DNA from: Gemmatimonadetes bacterium T265
GTDB taxonomy: Bacteria; Gemmatimonadota; Gemmatimonadetes; Gemmatimonadales; Gemmatimonadaceae
Direction of reading: 5' to 3'
NCBI GenBank assembly: GCA_019973575.1
Contig: BPUI01000003.1
Location: forward strand, 558,001-622,000
Length of the DNA stretch: 64,000 bases
Both the position numbers and the translations under genes were made by a program. This document shows positions 29,501-48,364 of this stretch, in pieces. Under the pieces are notes generated by a model. That model saw nothing but the letters and a program-made list of their open reading frames with translations, was not told where the DNA came from and made no database searches. How positions within the stretch are numbered: position 1 is the stretch's first letter; every line of letters starts with the position of its first letter.

Positions 29501-29988
29501 CGCGTGCACGCGCGGACCACGTCGTCCACCTGCTCCGGGCGGACGTCGCGCACCTCGAACGGCACCGGCGCCGGCGCGTCGACGATTTGTCGCGGCCCGT
29601 CCGCCCCATCGACGAACCGCGTGCGTAGCGCCTCGTGGCGCGCGACGACGAGGTCGAGGGCGCGGCGCAGCGCGTCGACGTCGAGCGCGCCCGAGATGCG
29701 CAGCACGCGCGGCACGTTGTAGGCGACCAGGTCGGGGAGGGCGCGGTCTAGCCGCCACAGCACCTCCTGGTTGAACGCGAGCCGCGCGGGCCCGTCCGGG
29801 CGCCGAGGGATGGTGTGTTCGTCCGCCGCCGCGCTCCCGACGTCCGTCGCCGCGGCCACGCGCGCGCGCGCCGCCAGCGCGCGCTCGACGAGCGCGCGCT
29901 GCGCGGGCGACAGCCGCGCGAGACGTTCGCGCAGGCCGTCGGGGCGCGCGTCCGGGGGGACGCCAGGGGAGGACGGGTCGTCGTGCAT
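26566..29988 (-). CDS. NRPS module: C - A(Asn) - T
   Basis: 1140 residues from ATG at 29988, sharing one base with the preceding stop (TGATG). N-terminal helix LSPAQRALVERALAARA. C domain with HHLVSDEGS near 193: His-His and Asp are kept, Glu follows the Asp. A domain with FTSGSTGRPKG near 676 and canonical A4 AFDLTVTSLWAPL. Specificity residues DLTKVGEVGK match the Asn code (DLTKLGEVGK); the Glu at position 7 separates it from the Asp code with His. T domain RFVELGGHSLLAMRVVG near 1064. The tail contains VPLTPVARGAYQP, half of a T-C linker. Confidence 0.9.
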   Translation of the reverse strand: MHDDPSSPGVPPDARPDGLRERLARLSPAQRALVERALAARARVAAATDVGSAAADEHTIPRRPDGPARLAFNQEVLWRLDRALPDLVAYNVPRVLRISGALDVDALRRALDLVVARHEALRTRFVDGADGPRQIVDAPAPVPFEVRDVRPEQVDDVVRACTRRRFDLARDPQLRATLLRLASDEHVLHLLSHHLVSDEGSRDVLFRELGAAYDAFRRGERPALPPVPVQYADWAAWQRDAVERGSRAAGLAYWRAQLTGLTTLELPVDRPRASAPNFDGARCRRLLAPDVRDGLAALARAHDATLFMVLLAAFDVLLARTTGQDDVAVATPATARGGEALDGAVGFFANTLVLRTDLAADPTFVELLGRVRRTCLDAYEHQAVPFERVALEVHAGGGARGRPLAEVGFGVDTPGEVRVILGDAHVEVLPTDHGAAKFDLALAFSDLGGEGLRATVEYRTALFDAATIDPVLDHLATLLAGIVADPARRVSRLPLLTAEERHTLLIKWNRTATGAPVGGTVPALVARSAAATPEAPAVVDGDRTLSFRELELRADRLAAELVRRGAGPGALVGVFMRRSPELVVALLAVLKTGAAYVPIDAAYPPARIAAMLDDARAVLLLTQPALADRVPDGAPITLALDARVWPAGERLPDTPVVPAPGPGGGDALAYVIFTSGSTGRPKGAMVTHRGLANYVAWAVDAYEVRRGRGAPLHSSIAFDLTVTSLWAPLAAGRAVHVVPDGDDVAALGRMLCDPGGFSFVKLTPAHLDLLRETVGPSEAPGATRVFVIGGEQLLGESLAFWQTHAPDTVHVNEYGPTETVVGCCVEFVGGDRRITGPVPIGRPIANTRLYVLDAHGEPVPAGVAGELYIGGDGVGAGYLHRADLTAAAFVPDRLSETPNATLYRTGDRVRYRRDGTLEFLGRIDAQIKLRGFRIEPGEIEAALVAVRGVTQACVVARDDAATGPRLVAYVVGADGPPPDGAALRTVLRQTLPEHMIPAAVVPLAALPLTPNGKVDRDRLPAPAADIAAARTLPRTPREAEIAAVWAEALGVPTVGVDERFVELGGHSLLAMRVVGRVRQLSGVLLPLDQLLRGATVADLAALADADGGAGGSAEDDAVPLTPVARGAYQPAAAPRAGVGV

Positions 29989-32900
29989 CAGGGAGCGTCG
30001 GTGAGCACCTGGCCGAGCAGTCGCGTCGCGTCCGCCTCGGTCAGCCCTTCGACCGCGGCGAGCGCGTCGCGGAGTGCCGCATCGTCTTTGGCGCGGCGCT
30101 CCGCGTCGACCAGCTCGGCGAGCTGCGCTACGGTCGGATGTTCGAAGAGCGCGCGCAAGGGCAGGCGGACGCCGAACTGCTTGCTGATGCGGCCGAGCAC
30201 GCGGATGGCGAGCAGGGAGTGGCCGCCGAGGGCGAGGAAGCTCTCGGTGACGCCGACGGCCTCGCGCTTGAGCACGTCCTGCCAGACGGCGGCGAGCTGG
30301 CGCTCGGTCTCCGTGCGCGGCGCGACGACCGCGGGCGTCGCCGCCGACTCGGCCGCCGGGTCGATCGGCGCGGGGAGGGCCGCGCGATCCAGCTTGCCGT
30401 TCGGCGTTAACGGCAGCTGCTCCAGGGCGACGATCGCGTCCGGCACGAGGTACGCCGGCAACCGCTCGGCAAGCCAGACGGCGAGCACGTCGGGCGCTGC
30501 CGCACCGCCCGCGGCGGCCGGCACCACGTACGCGAAAAGTCGCGGCTCCGCGTCGACGCCGTCCGGCGCGCCCGCCGCGGGCCGCGCGACGACGGCCGCG
30601 TCGGCCACCGCAGGGTGCGTACGCAGGACCGCCGCGACTTCGTCTGGCTCGACGCGGTAGCCGCGGATCTTCACCTGATGGTCGACGCGTCCGAGGAATT
30701 CGAGCGTGCCGTCGGCCAGGCGGCGCGCGCGGTCGCCGGTGCGGTAGGCCCACGGCTCGCCGTCGTCGCCGAGCTCGGGCAAGGCGCCGAAGCGTTCGGC
30801 GGTCCGCTCCGGCTGCCCAACGTAGCCCCGCGACACGCCCTGGCCTGCGACCACGAGCTCCCCCGCCACGCCCACGGGCTGCTCGCCACCGTGCGCGTCG
30901 ACGACGTAGACGCGCACGTTAGCCAGGGGCCGGCCGACCGGGACGGAGCGCGCGGCGCGCGCCTCGGCCGCCGCGAGGACCGCGGCGTCGACGCGCAGCG
31001 CGCACGCGCCGATGGTCGTCTCGGTCGGACCGTAGTGATTGAGCAGGCGCCCCGCGCCCAACGCGTCGACGAGATGGCGCGCGAGCGGGACCGGCAGCGC
31101 CTCCCCTCCGAGCACGAGCCAGCGCCGCGGGAGCACGGCCGCGAGCGCGTAGCCGTTCAGGCCGGCTGCGAGCGCCCGCAGGTGCCCGGGGGTGAGCTTG
31201 AGCAGGTCGAGGGGGTGCGCGGCCGCGTACTCCGCGAAGCTCGCCGGCTCGGTGACCGCCGTGTGCGGGAGCACGTGCAGCGTTCCGCCGCCGAGGAGCG
31301 CCGCCCAGACACTCGTTAGGCCGAGGTCCGCGGCGAGCGTCGATGCGACGCCGCAGTGCCACCCGGCCGGCGCGGAAAGCCCGTCGCCGCCGGCGAGCAC
31401 ACGCGCGATCGCGCGGGCGTAGTGCACGACGTTGGCGTGTGTGACCGAGACGCCCTTGGGCGCGCCCGTCGAGCCCGACGTAAACAGGACGTACGCGAGG
31501 TCGTCCGGCGCGGGGCGGCGCGCGGCCGACGGTGCGGGCGGTTCGCCGCGGGCGTCGTCCGCGTCGACCGCGACCGCCACGGTGCCCGCGGGTAGCAGGG
31601 CCGCGCCCGCGGCGTCGGTGACCACGACGCGTGCCCCGCTCGCGGCGAGCTGTTGCGCGACGCGCGCGGCCGGCCCGTCGACCGGGAGCGGGACGTACGC
31701 CGCGCCGGCCTTGAGCGCACCGAGCAATCCGATCACGGCCGCGGCCGAACGGTCGAGGAGGAGGCCGACGGGCGCGTCCGGGCCGGCGCCTAACGCCTGC
31801 AGTCGTGCCGCGAGCCGGGCGGCCCGCGCGTCGAGCTCGGCGTACGTGAGCGTCGCGTCGCCGGCGACGACCGCGGGCTGGTTCGGCACCCGCGCGGCCC
31901 ACGCCTCGAACAACGTCGCGACGTCGGCCGCGGGGCCGAGGTCCGCGGCTGTCGCGTTCCACGCGGCCAGTTCGGCGTGCTCGGCGGCCGTGAGCAGCGG
32001 CAGCCGCGACACAGGGACGCTCGCGTCGGCCACGGCCGCGTCCAACAGGGTTCGCAGGTGCCCGAGCACGCGCTCGGCGCGCGTGCCGTCGACCAGCGCC
32101 GTGCGGAACGCGAGGCGGAGGCGCAGGCCGTCCGGGTGTTCGGAGAAGAGCAGCGTGAGGTCGAACTTCGTCGCCGACACGGCCACGTCGAGCGGCTCGA
32201 CCGCCGCGCCGTCGAGGCGGAGCGCGGCCGGGATCGTGTCCTCCATCGTCAGCACGCACTGGAAGAGCGGCGCGTGCGTCAGCGCTTCCCCCTTCTGCAG
32301 CTCGAGCACGAGCTTCTCGAACGGCACGTCTTGGTGCTCGTACGCGTCGAGGCAGGTGTCGCGGACGCGGTCGAGCAGCGCGCCGAACGCGGGGTCGCCG
32401 GCGAACGACGTGCGGAGGACGAGCGCGCCCGCGAAGTACCCGATCAGGTCGTGCGTGTCCTCGTCGTCGCGCCCCGCGGTCGGCGAGCCGACGACGATCT
32501 CGTCCTGGCCGGTGTAGCGGTGCAGCAGGCTTTGGTAAGCTGCGAGGAGCACCATGTAGAGCGACGCGCCGCGCGCCTGGCCGAGCCGGCGCATGCCGTC
32601 GACGAGCGTGCGGGGCAGCACCGTCTCGCGCACGTCGCCGGCGAAGAGGTCCGCGCCCGGCGCCGGGTCCCCCGTCGCGGTGTCGGCGAGCCGTAGCACG
32701 GGGAGCGGCCCGCGGAGTTGCTCGCGCCAGTAGGCGAGCGGCGCGTCGAGGGCGCCGGAGTCGGCCCGCGCGCGCTCGCGCCGCGCGTGGTCAGCGAACT
32801 GCAGCGGCAGGGTCGGGAGCGCGGCCGCGCGCGCACCCCCGCCGGCCAGTTCGGCGGCGTACAGCGCGCCGAGGTCGCGGAAGGTGACGCTCTTCGACCA

Positions 32901-33344
32901 CCCGTCCGAGACGATGTGGTGCGTGAGGAGGAACAGCACGTGCTCGTCGTCCGCGAGTCGGACGAGCGTCGCACGCAGCAGCACGTCCGCCGCGAGGTCG
33001 AAGTGGTACGCGGCCCGTTCCGCGAGCGCGCGCGCCAGCTCGCCGTCGCGCGCCGCGGGCGGCAGGCCGGAGAGGTCGAGGCGTTCGAGCGGGGCGCGCG
33101 CGCCGTGCCTAACGACCTGCGCCGGCCCGCCGTCGGCGGTCGCGTAGACGCTCCGCAGGACGTCGTGGCGGGCGACGAGCCCGTCGAGCGCGCGCCCGAG
33201 CGCGTCCGCGTCGAGCGGGCCGCGCACGTGGAACGCGCGCGGCACGTTGTAGGCGAGGAGCCCCGGGTTCGCCTGGTCGAGGAGCCAGAACAGCTCCTGC
33301 CCGAAGGCGAGCGGGGCGGTCGGCCCGTGCGCCGGCGCGCTCAC
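29988..33344 (-). CDS. NRPS module: C - A(Asp) - T
   Basis: 1118 residues from GTG at 33344 (GTGA overlap). It has almost no N-terminal leader before the C domain (PLAFGQELFWLLD). HHIVSDGWS near 143. A domain with FTSGSTGAPKG near 623 and non-canonical A4 LAADLGLTSVWAAL. Specificity residues DLTKVGHIGK are an exact Asp code. T domain SFLALGGHSLL near 1043, encoded by DNA almost identical to that of the module ending at 16396. The tail VEGLTEADATRLLGQ is an acidic docking-type helix facing the LSPAQRALV helix of the next protein. Confidence 0.9.
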   Translation of the reverse strand: MSAPAHGPTAPLAFGQELFWLLDQANPGLLAYNVPRAFHVRGPLDADALGRALDGLVARHDVLRSVYATADGGPAQVVRHGARAPLERLDLSGLPPAARDGELARALAERAAYHFDLAADVLLRATLVRLADDEHVLFLLTHHIVSDGWSKSVTFRDLGALYAAELAGGGARAAALPTLPLQFADHARRERARADSGALDAPLAYWREQLRGPLPVLRLADTATGDPAPGADLFAGDVRETVLPRTLVDGMRRLGQARGASLYMVLLAAYQSLLHRYTGQDEIVVGSPTAGRDDEDTHDLIGYFAGALVLRTSFAGDPAFGALLDRVRDTCLDAYEHQDVPFEKLVLELQKGEALTHAPLFQCVLTMEDTIPAALRLDGAAVEPLDVAVSATKFDLTLLFSEHPDGLRLRLAFRTALVDGTRAERVLGHLRTLLDAAVADASVPVSRLPLLTAAEHAELAAWNATAADLGPAADVATLFEAWAARVPNQPAVVAGDATLTYAELDARAARLAARLQALGAGPDAPVGLLLDRSAAAVIGLLGALKAGAAYVPLPVDGPAARVAQQLAASGARVVVTDAAGAALLPAGTVAVAVDADDARGEPPAPSAARRPAPDDLAYVLFTSGSTGAPKGVSVTHANVVHYARAIARVLAGGDGLSAPAGWHCGVASTLAADLGLTSVWAALLGGGTLHVLPHTAVTEPASFAEYAAAHPLDLLKLTPGHLRALAAGLNGYALAAVLPRRWLVLGGEALPVPLARHLVDALGAGRLLNHYGPTETTIGACALRVDAAVLAAAEARAARSVPVGRPLANVRVYVVDAHGGEQPVGVAGELVVAGQGVSRGYVGQPERTAERFGALPELGDDGEPWAYRTGDRARRLADGTLEFLGRVDHQVKIRGYRVEPDEVAAVLRTHPAVADAAVVARPAAGAPDGVDAEPRLFAYVVPAAAGGAAAPDVLAVWLAERLPAYLVPDAIVALEQLPLTPNGKLDRAALPAPIDPAAESAATPAVVAPRTETERQLAAVWQDVLKREAVGVTESFLALGGHSLLAIRVLGRISKQFGVRLPLRALFEHPTVAQLAELVDAERRAKDDAALRDALAAVEGLTEADATRLLGQVLTDAP
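30099..30334 (-). repeat. T-domain DNA repeat, copy 2 (with 16531-16766)
   Basis: Second copy of the near-identical 236-base carrier-domain segment, offset 13,568 bases from copy 1 and in the same orientation. A direct repeat of this quality could also mediate deletion of the four modules between the copies. Confidence 0.88.
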
Positions 33345-36300
33345 GCGGGCACGCTCCCGGAGGCACCCGCGACGTCGAGCGCCGACGCGAGGTCGGCGAC
33401 CGTGGGGTGTTCGAAGAGCGCCCGCAGCGACAGCCGCGTCCCGAACGTCTTCGCAATCCGGCCGAGCAGCCGGATGGCGAGCAGCGAGTGCCCGCCGAGC
33501 GCGAAGAAGTTGTCGTGCACGCCGACCGCATCCTTCTTGAGTACCTCCGCCCAGAGTGCCGCGAGGCGGCGCTCGACGTCGGTGCGCGGGGCGCCGTCGT
33601 CCGCCCCGGCCGCCGGCGCGTCGGCCGCCGCCGGTGCGCGCAGGGCGCCGCGGTCCACCTTGCCGTTCGCGTTCAGCGGCAGCGCCGGCAGGCGGACCCA
33701 CGCCGACGGCACCATGTAGTCGGGCAGCTCGGCGGCCGCGTGCGCCGCGAGCGCCGCGTCCTCCACCTCACCGTTAGGCAGGACGTACGCCACGAGCCGG
33801 TCGTCGTCCGTGGCGACCACCGCCTGCCGCACGCCGGGATGCCGTTCGAGCACGGCCTCGACCTCGCCGAGCTCGACGCGGTAGCCGCGGACCTTCACCT
33901 GGCCGTCGAGGCGCCCGAGGAACTCGAGGTCGCCCGTCGGGAGACGCCGCACGCGGTCGCCGGTGCGGTACAGCCGCTCGCCGCCGTGGTCGACGAAGCG
34001 CTCACGCGTGAGCTCATCGCGGCCCAAGTACCCACGCGCCACGCCGGCGCCGCCGACCGCGAGCTCGCCGGGCACGCCGACCGGCGCGGGCCGGGACGCC
34101 CGGTCGAGCACGCGGGTCGTCACGTTAGGCAGCGGCCGGCCGATCGGCACCGTGGCCGGCGCCCAGCGTGCCACGTCGACCGCGCCCGGCTCGAAGCAGC
34201 ACGCCCCGACGGTCGTCTCCGTGGGCCCGTAGTGGTTGAGCACCCGGCAGCGGCCCGCCGCGCGCACCTGGTCGACGAGCGGCCACGGGCAGGCCTCCCC
34301 GCCGAGCACGAGCCAGCGGCGCGGGAGGAGGTCGGCCGCGAACTCCGGCCCGGCGAGCGCCTGGAAGTGGCGGGGCGTGATCTTCAGCAGGTCGAGCGGG
34401 TGCGCCTCGGCGTAGGCGCGGAAGCGCGCCGCGTCGGTCACGACGTCGTCGGCGAGCAGGTGCAGCGTGCCGCCCGACGCGAGGGCGGGGAAGACGCTGG
34501 TGTGGCCGAGGTCCGCCGCGAGCGTGGAGACGGTCGCACACGCCCACGGCTCCGCGGCCCCCGACAGGTCGAGCCCGAGCACCGCGGCGATCGCACGCGT
34601 GTAGTGGACGACGTTGGCGTGCGTGACCGCGACGCCCTTGGGCGTGCCGGTCGAGCCCGACGTGAAGATCACGTACGCGAGGTGCTCGGGGCCGGCCTGC
34701 GACGCGGGTGGCCACGCGGGCAACGCCGCGAGCGCGGCGGCGTCGGCGTCGAGCAGGACGACGTCGACGTCGTCGGGCAGGTGCGCGCGGCCGGCCGCGG
34801 TCGTCACGACGCAGCGCGCGCCGCTCTCGACGAGCTGGCGCGCGAGGCGCGCCGGCGGCTGGCCGGGGAGGAGCGGGACGTACGCGCCGCCCGCGGCGAG
34901 GATGCCTAACATCCCGACGACCAAGTCGGCCGTGCGGGGCACGCACAGCGCGACCGTCACGTCCGGCCCGACGCCGAGGGCCTGGAGGTGGTGCGCGAGC
35001 TGGTTGCTGCGCGTCGCGAGCGCATCCCAGGCGAGCGACGCGTCGCCCGCGACCACGGCCGTGCGCGCCGGGTGTCGCACCGCGGCCGCGTGGACGAGCG
35101 CCGTGATCGTCGTCGGCGTGCCGAGGTTCCGCGCCGTCGCGTTCCACGCGTCTAACGCGTCGCGCTCAGCGGGAGTGAGCAGCGGGAGCGCGTCGACCGC
35201 GGTCGACGCATCGTCTGCGACGGCCGCGAGCAGCGTCGCGAGGTGGCCGAGGAACCGGTCCGCGGTCTCGGGCTCGAAGAGGTCCGCGCGGTACCAGAGC
35301 AGCAGTTCGAGGCCGTCCGGGCGTTCGGCGGGGAGGAGCGTGAGGTCGAACTTCGTCGTGTTCGAGACGACCTCGAACGGCTCGGCGACGACGTCCGGCA
35401 GCTCCAGCCGGCCGCCCTGGTGCTCCTGCATCGTGAGCACGGCGCGGAAGAGCGGCGCGTGCCCCGCGCGACCGGCCGCCTTCAACTCGTCCGTGAGCGC
35501 CTCGGGCGGAACGTCCTGGTGCGCGAGCGCGCCGACGACGGTCGTGCGCACGCGCGCGAGCAGCGCGCGGAACGACTCGCCGTCGACGAAGCGGGTGCGG
35601 AGCGGGAGCGCGGCCGAGAAGTAGCCGACGACGTCCTCGATCTCGCTGCGGGTGCGGCCGGCGATCGCGGAGCCCGTGACGAGGTCGTCTTGCCCGCTCC
35701 AGCGATGCAGCAGCGTCTGGAACGTCGCGAGCAGCACCATGTAGAGTGTCGCGCCCTCGCCGGCGGCGAGCGCCTTGAGGCGGTCGAGCACGGGCCGCGG
35801 GAGCGTCCGGAGCGCGCGCGCGCCCGCGAAGCCCGGCGCCGCACCGCGCGGCCGGTCGGTGGGCAGCGCGAGCTCCGGCGCCGCGGGCAGCAGCACGTCG
35901 CGCCAGTAGCCGAGGCGCTCGCGCAGCTGCTCGCCCGTGAGTGCGGTCCGCTCCCACGCCGCGTAGTCGCCGAACTGCAGCGCGGGCGGCGCGAGGGCGG
36001 GCTCGCGCCCTGCGCGCGCGGCGGCGTAGAGCGCGGAGAGTTCGCGCACCATCACGCCGTACGACCACGCGTCGGAGACGATGTGGTGCGTCAGCAGCAG
36101 CAGGACCGCATCATCGTCGGCGAGGCGGACGAGGACCGCGCGGAAGAGGTGGCCGCGCGTGAGCTCGAACGGACGGCGCGCATGCGCGGTGAGGCAGGCG
36201 GCGGCCCCCGCGTCCCGCGAAGCGTCCGGGTGCGCGCGCAGGTCGTCGACGACGAATGCCGCGGCGGCGGGCGGGTCGACGATCTGCACGGGTTGGTCGC

Positions 36301-36647
36301 CGGGTGCGCCGAAGCGCGTGCGCAGCGACTCGTGCCGCGCGACGAGCGCGTCGAGCGCGCGCCCGAGGGCCGCGAGGTCGAGCGGGCCGCGCAGGCGGAA
36401 CGCGGCCGCGGAGTTGTACGCGATCAGCCCCGGCGTCGCCCGGTCGAGCAGCCAGAGCACGTCCTGCGCGTGCGTCAGCGGCGCGTCGGTCCCGGCCGGC
36501 CGGCGTCCGATCGCGCCCGGGCGTCCAGGTGCGCCGTCGGCGGCCGCGTCACCCACGCCGAGTCCTTCTTCCGCGAGCAGGCGCGCGAGGTAGGCGCGCT
36601 TCGCGTCTCGGAGCGCGGCGGCGTCGGGCGCGGCGGCGCCGGCGGCG

Positions 36648-36655
<8 letters not shown>
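33341..36655 (-). CDS. NRPS module: C - A(Asp) - T
   Basis: 1104 residues; the ATG at 36655 lies 8 bases inside the end of the first NRPS gene. N-terminal helix ALRDAKRAYLARLLAEEG. C domain with HHIVSDAWS near 190 (Ala follows the Asp). A domain with FTSGSTGTPKG near 667 and A4 region LAADLGHTSVFPAL. Specificity residues DLTKVGHVGK predict Asp. T domain NFFALGGHSLLAIRLLG near 1053. It accepts the growing chain from the first synthetase, so its donor is either the carrier of the A-less module or, if that is skipped, D-Val on the previous carrier. Confidence 0.9.
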
Positions 36656-46541
<9,886 letters not shown>

Positions 46542-46689
46542 GCGAGCGGCCGGCGGGGGAAGGGCGGCGGGGGGAGGGGTGGTGCGAGGGGCGCGGCGTT
46601 GGGCACGCCGGGGGTGGCGCACGCGCCGGGGCGCGTGCGCCGGACTGCGGCGGGACCGCGCGCGGCCCCGCGGACTACCGGCTACCGGT

Positions 46690-47718
46690 TCACGCCGCGG
46701 GCGCGCCCGCCATCTGGCCCATCGCCACGACGATCTGGCGCGGGCCCTCGAACGTGTCGCGCGCGTGGGCGACCAGCATGTTGTCGAGCATGATCATGTC
46801 GCCCTTCTGCCACGCGAAGCGCACGCACGTCTGCTCGAACACCTCGCCGAGGTGCTGCATCGTCTCGTCCGGGATCTCGCTCCCGTCGCCGTAGTAGACG
46901 TTGCGCGGCAGGTCCTGCTCGTCGAACAGCGCGCGCAGGCCGTCGCGCGTGTCCTCGTCCACGCAGTAGATGTGGTGGATCTGGACCTGGTTGAAGAAGA
47001 GCTCCTCGCCCGTCTTCGGGTGCGGCGCGACGCCGCGCGTGCGGTTAATGACGCGCAAGCCGCCGTCGGGTTTCCACTCGAAGTCGCTGCCCGCGTCGCG
47101 GCACGCCTGCTCGACGCTCGCCCGGTCGGTCGTGTGGAAGAACTCCTCCCACGTCGGCTCGACGCCGCGCGAGAAGTTGCGCACGTACATCAGTCCCTTC
47201 GTGCGGAACGCGTCGACCACGGCGGGGTCGATGCGCGTGAGCACCGTGCGCGTGTCGAAGACCGGCGTCGCGCCGCCGACCCGCGCCGGCGTCACGCAGT
47301 GGAAGCTGATCTTCATCGGCCAGCTCGGCAGGTGCGCGCTCTCGCAGTGGAAGAGGATCATCTGGTCGGCCGGGTACGGGGTCGACTCGTAGATCTTTTC
47401 CGCGGCGGCGTTGCGCGGCAGGTCGCCGTAGTCGCCGAACAGTTCGCCGTAGATCGCCTTCGCGGCGCGCTCGAAGTCGGCGGGCGAGGGCAGGTTCCAG
47501 TTGCGGAAGAGGACGCCCCCGTGCGTGAGGAGCTGCGCCTCGACCCACTCGCGGTTCGCCGCGTTCCAGGCGGCGAGGTCGGGCGCGCCGTCGGTCGGCT
47601 CGACGACGAGCGGGAGCGGCTGGCCCGGGGCGACGGTGTACGTGCGCACTCCGTCGGGGGCGGGGGCGAGGGCGACCGAGGGGGACGGCGGGGCGGAGGG
47701 GTCGGCGGCTAACGACAT
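46690..47718 (-). CDS. TauD/SyrP-like Fe(II)/2-oxoglutarate oxygenase, candidate Asp beta-hydroxylase
   Basis: 342 residues. The iron-binding triad is visible as HCE (His124, Glu126 in FHCESAHLPSW) and a distal His318 (NMLVAHARD), followed by an Arg in FEGPRQ that would bind 2-oxoglutarate. The HxE form instead of HxD, together with TPVFDTR and YGDGSEIPDE-like blocks, resembles the SyrP family (syringomycin Asp beta-hydroxylase) rather than taurine dioxygenase. As first gene of the operon and next to four Asp modules, it probably hydroxylates one or more carrier-bound Asp (or Asn) residues at the beta carbon. It lies 67 bases upstream of the longest possible start of the first NRPS. Substrate is inference. 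Confidence 0.85.
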   Translation of the reverse strand: MSLAADPSAPPSPSVALAPAPDGVRTYTVAPGQPLPLVVEPTDGAPDLAAWNAANREWVEAQLLTHGGVLFRNWNLPSPADFERAAKAIYGELFGDYGDLPRNAAAEKIYESTPYPADQMILFHCESAHLPSWPMKISFHCVTPARVGGATPVFDTRTVLTRIDPAVVDAFRTKGLMYVRNFSRGVEPTWEEFFHTTDRASVEQACRDAGSDFEWKPDGGLRVINRTRGVAPHPKTGEELFFNQVQIHHIYCVDEDTRDGLRALFDEQDLPRNVYYGDGSEIPDETMQHLGEVFEQTCVRFAWQKGDMIMLDNMLVAHARDTFEGPRQIVVAMGQMAGAPAA

Positions 47719-47895
47719 GGGGGCACCTTGGAGGGGACGGCGCGAGGGGAGGAAAACGGTCGTTCCCGCGCGCGAACCCGGGGCCGAGACGCGCGGGGAG
47801 GTGGTGCCGGCCGACTAACGAACGGATCGTGCCGTCCGGCGCCCGGCCGTCGCGACCCACGCTGGTGCGCGCGGGACGTTGTAGCGAAGGCAGAA

Positions 47896-47924
47896 ATCTC
47901 AAGAGTCCATGCCGAATATGGCAA
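47896..47924 (-). promoter_or_regulatory. Possible sigma-70-like promoter of the NRPS operon
   Basis: On the minus strand TTGCCA (47924-47919) is followed after 17 bases by TGAGAT (47901-47896). The -35 box matches the consensus at five of six bases, the -10 at only three of six. It lies in the A/T-rich island, about 180 bases before the oxygenase start. This is a weak motif-only call. Confidence 0.25.
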
Positions 47925-48350
47925 AACATCCGCAAAGAACAAATACCGGCGTGGCGCGCGCACGACGTCGTGTGGCGGCGTCGCTACCTCGCCGCCGCAA
48001 CGTCTCAGTGCGGAACCAATTCGATCGCCCGGGGGCGCGTGGGGCGCGTCTAACACCGGGCGGCGGACGCCGACGGCGCCGCGCGCCTGCCGGTCGGACG
48101 CCGCGGCGTGACGCACGAACTGTTGCGGCCGCGCCACGCGCCGGCGCCGGCGCGTCACCGCCGTGTTGTCCTAACATCTTGTCCCAACACGTCTTAGCCG
48201 CGACGAATGGTATGCCAACGTCTAGGTCGTACGCTTGCACTCCGGCGTCCCCAGGCCCGGCCGGCGAAGCACGTCGTGACCGGGACTGGTCGAAGGTCGC
48301 CTGCGGCACAAGGCCGCGGTCGAGCCCCGGGCCGCCAGTATCTCACTTTC

Positions 48351-48358
48351 AGGGGGAG
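48351..48358 (+). promoter_or_regulatory. Ribosome binding site of the PEP-CTERM gene
   Basis: AGGGGGAG lies six bases before ATG 48365. It fixes that start against the much longer in-frame extension reaching back to 47909. Confidence 0.7.
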
Positions 48359-48364
48359 TTAGTT

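Larger units (their letters stand above)
47719..48364. other. Divergent intergenic region upstream of the NRPS operon and the PEP-CTERM gene
   Basis: About 646 bases between two divergent starts. The open frame of the PEP-CTERM gene continues upstream through part of it, but no codon-like composition supports coding. A clearly A/T-richer island lies around 47890-47948. It is the obvious place for the promoter of the 44-kb operon and possibly a regulator-binding site. A variant of the repeated octamer (TCCTAACA) lies at 48169-48176. Confidence 0.7.

Noticed and set aside
47911-47923. Possible operator palindrome GCCGAATATGGC upstream of the operon
   Set aside because: The arms match over only four bases, so it is not distinguishable from chance.
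47909-48364. 152-codon upstream extension of the PEP-CTERM gene
   Set aside because: It lacks protein-like composition, and an excellent ribosome binding site plus signal peptide mark the start at 48365.
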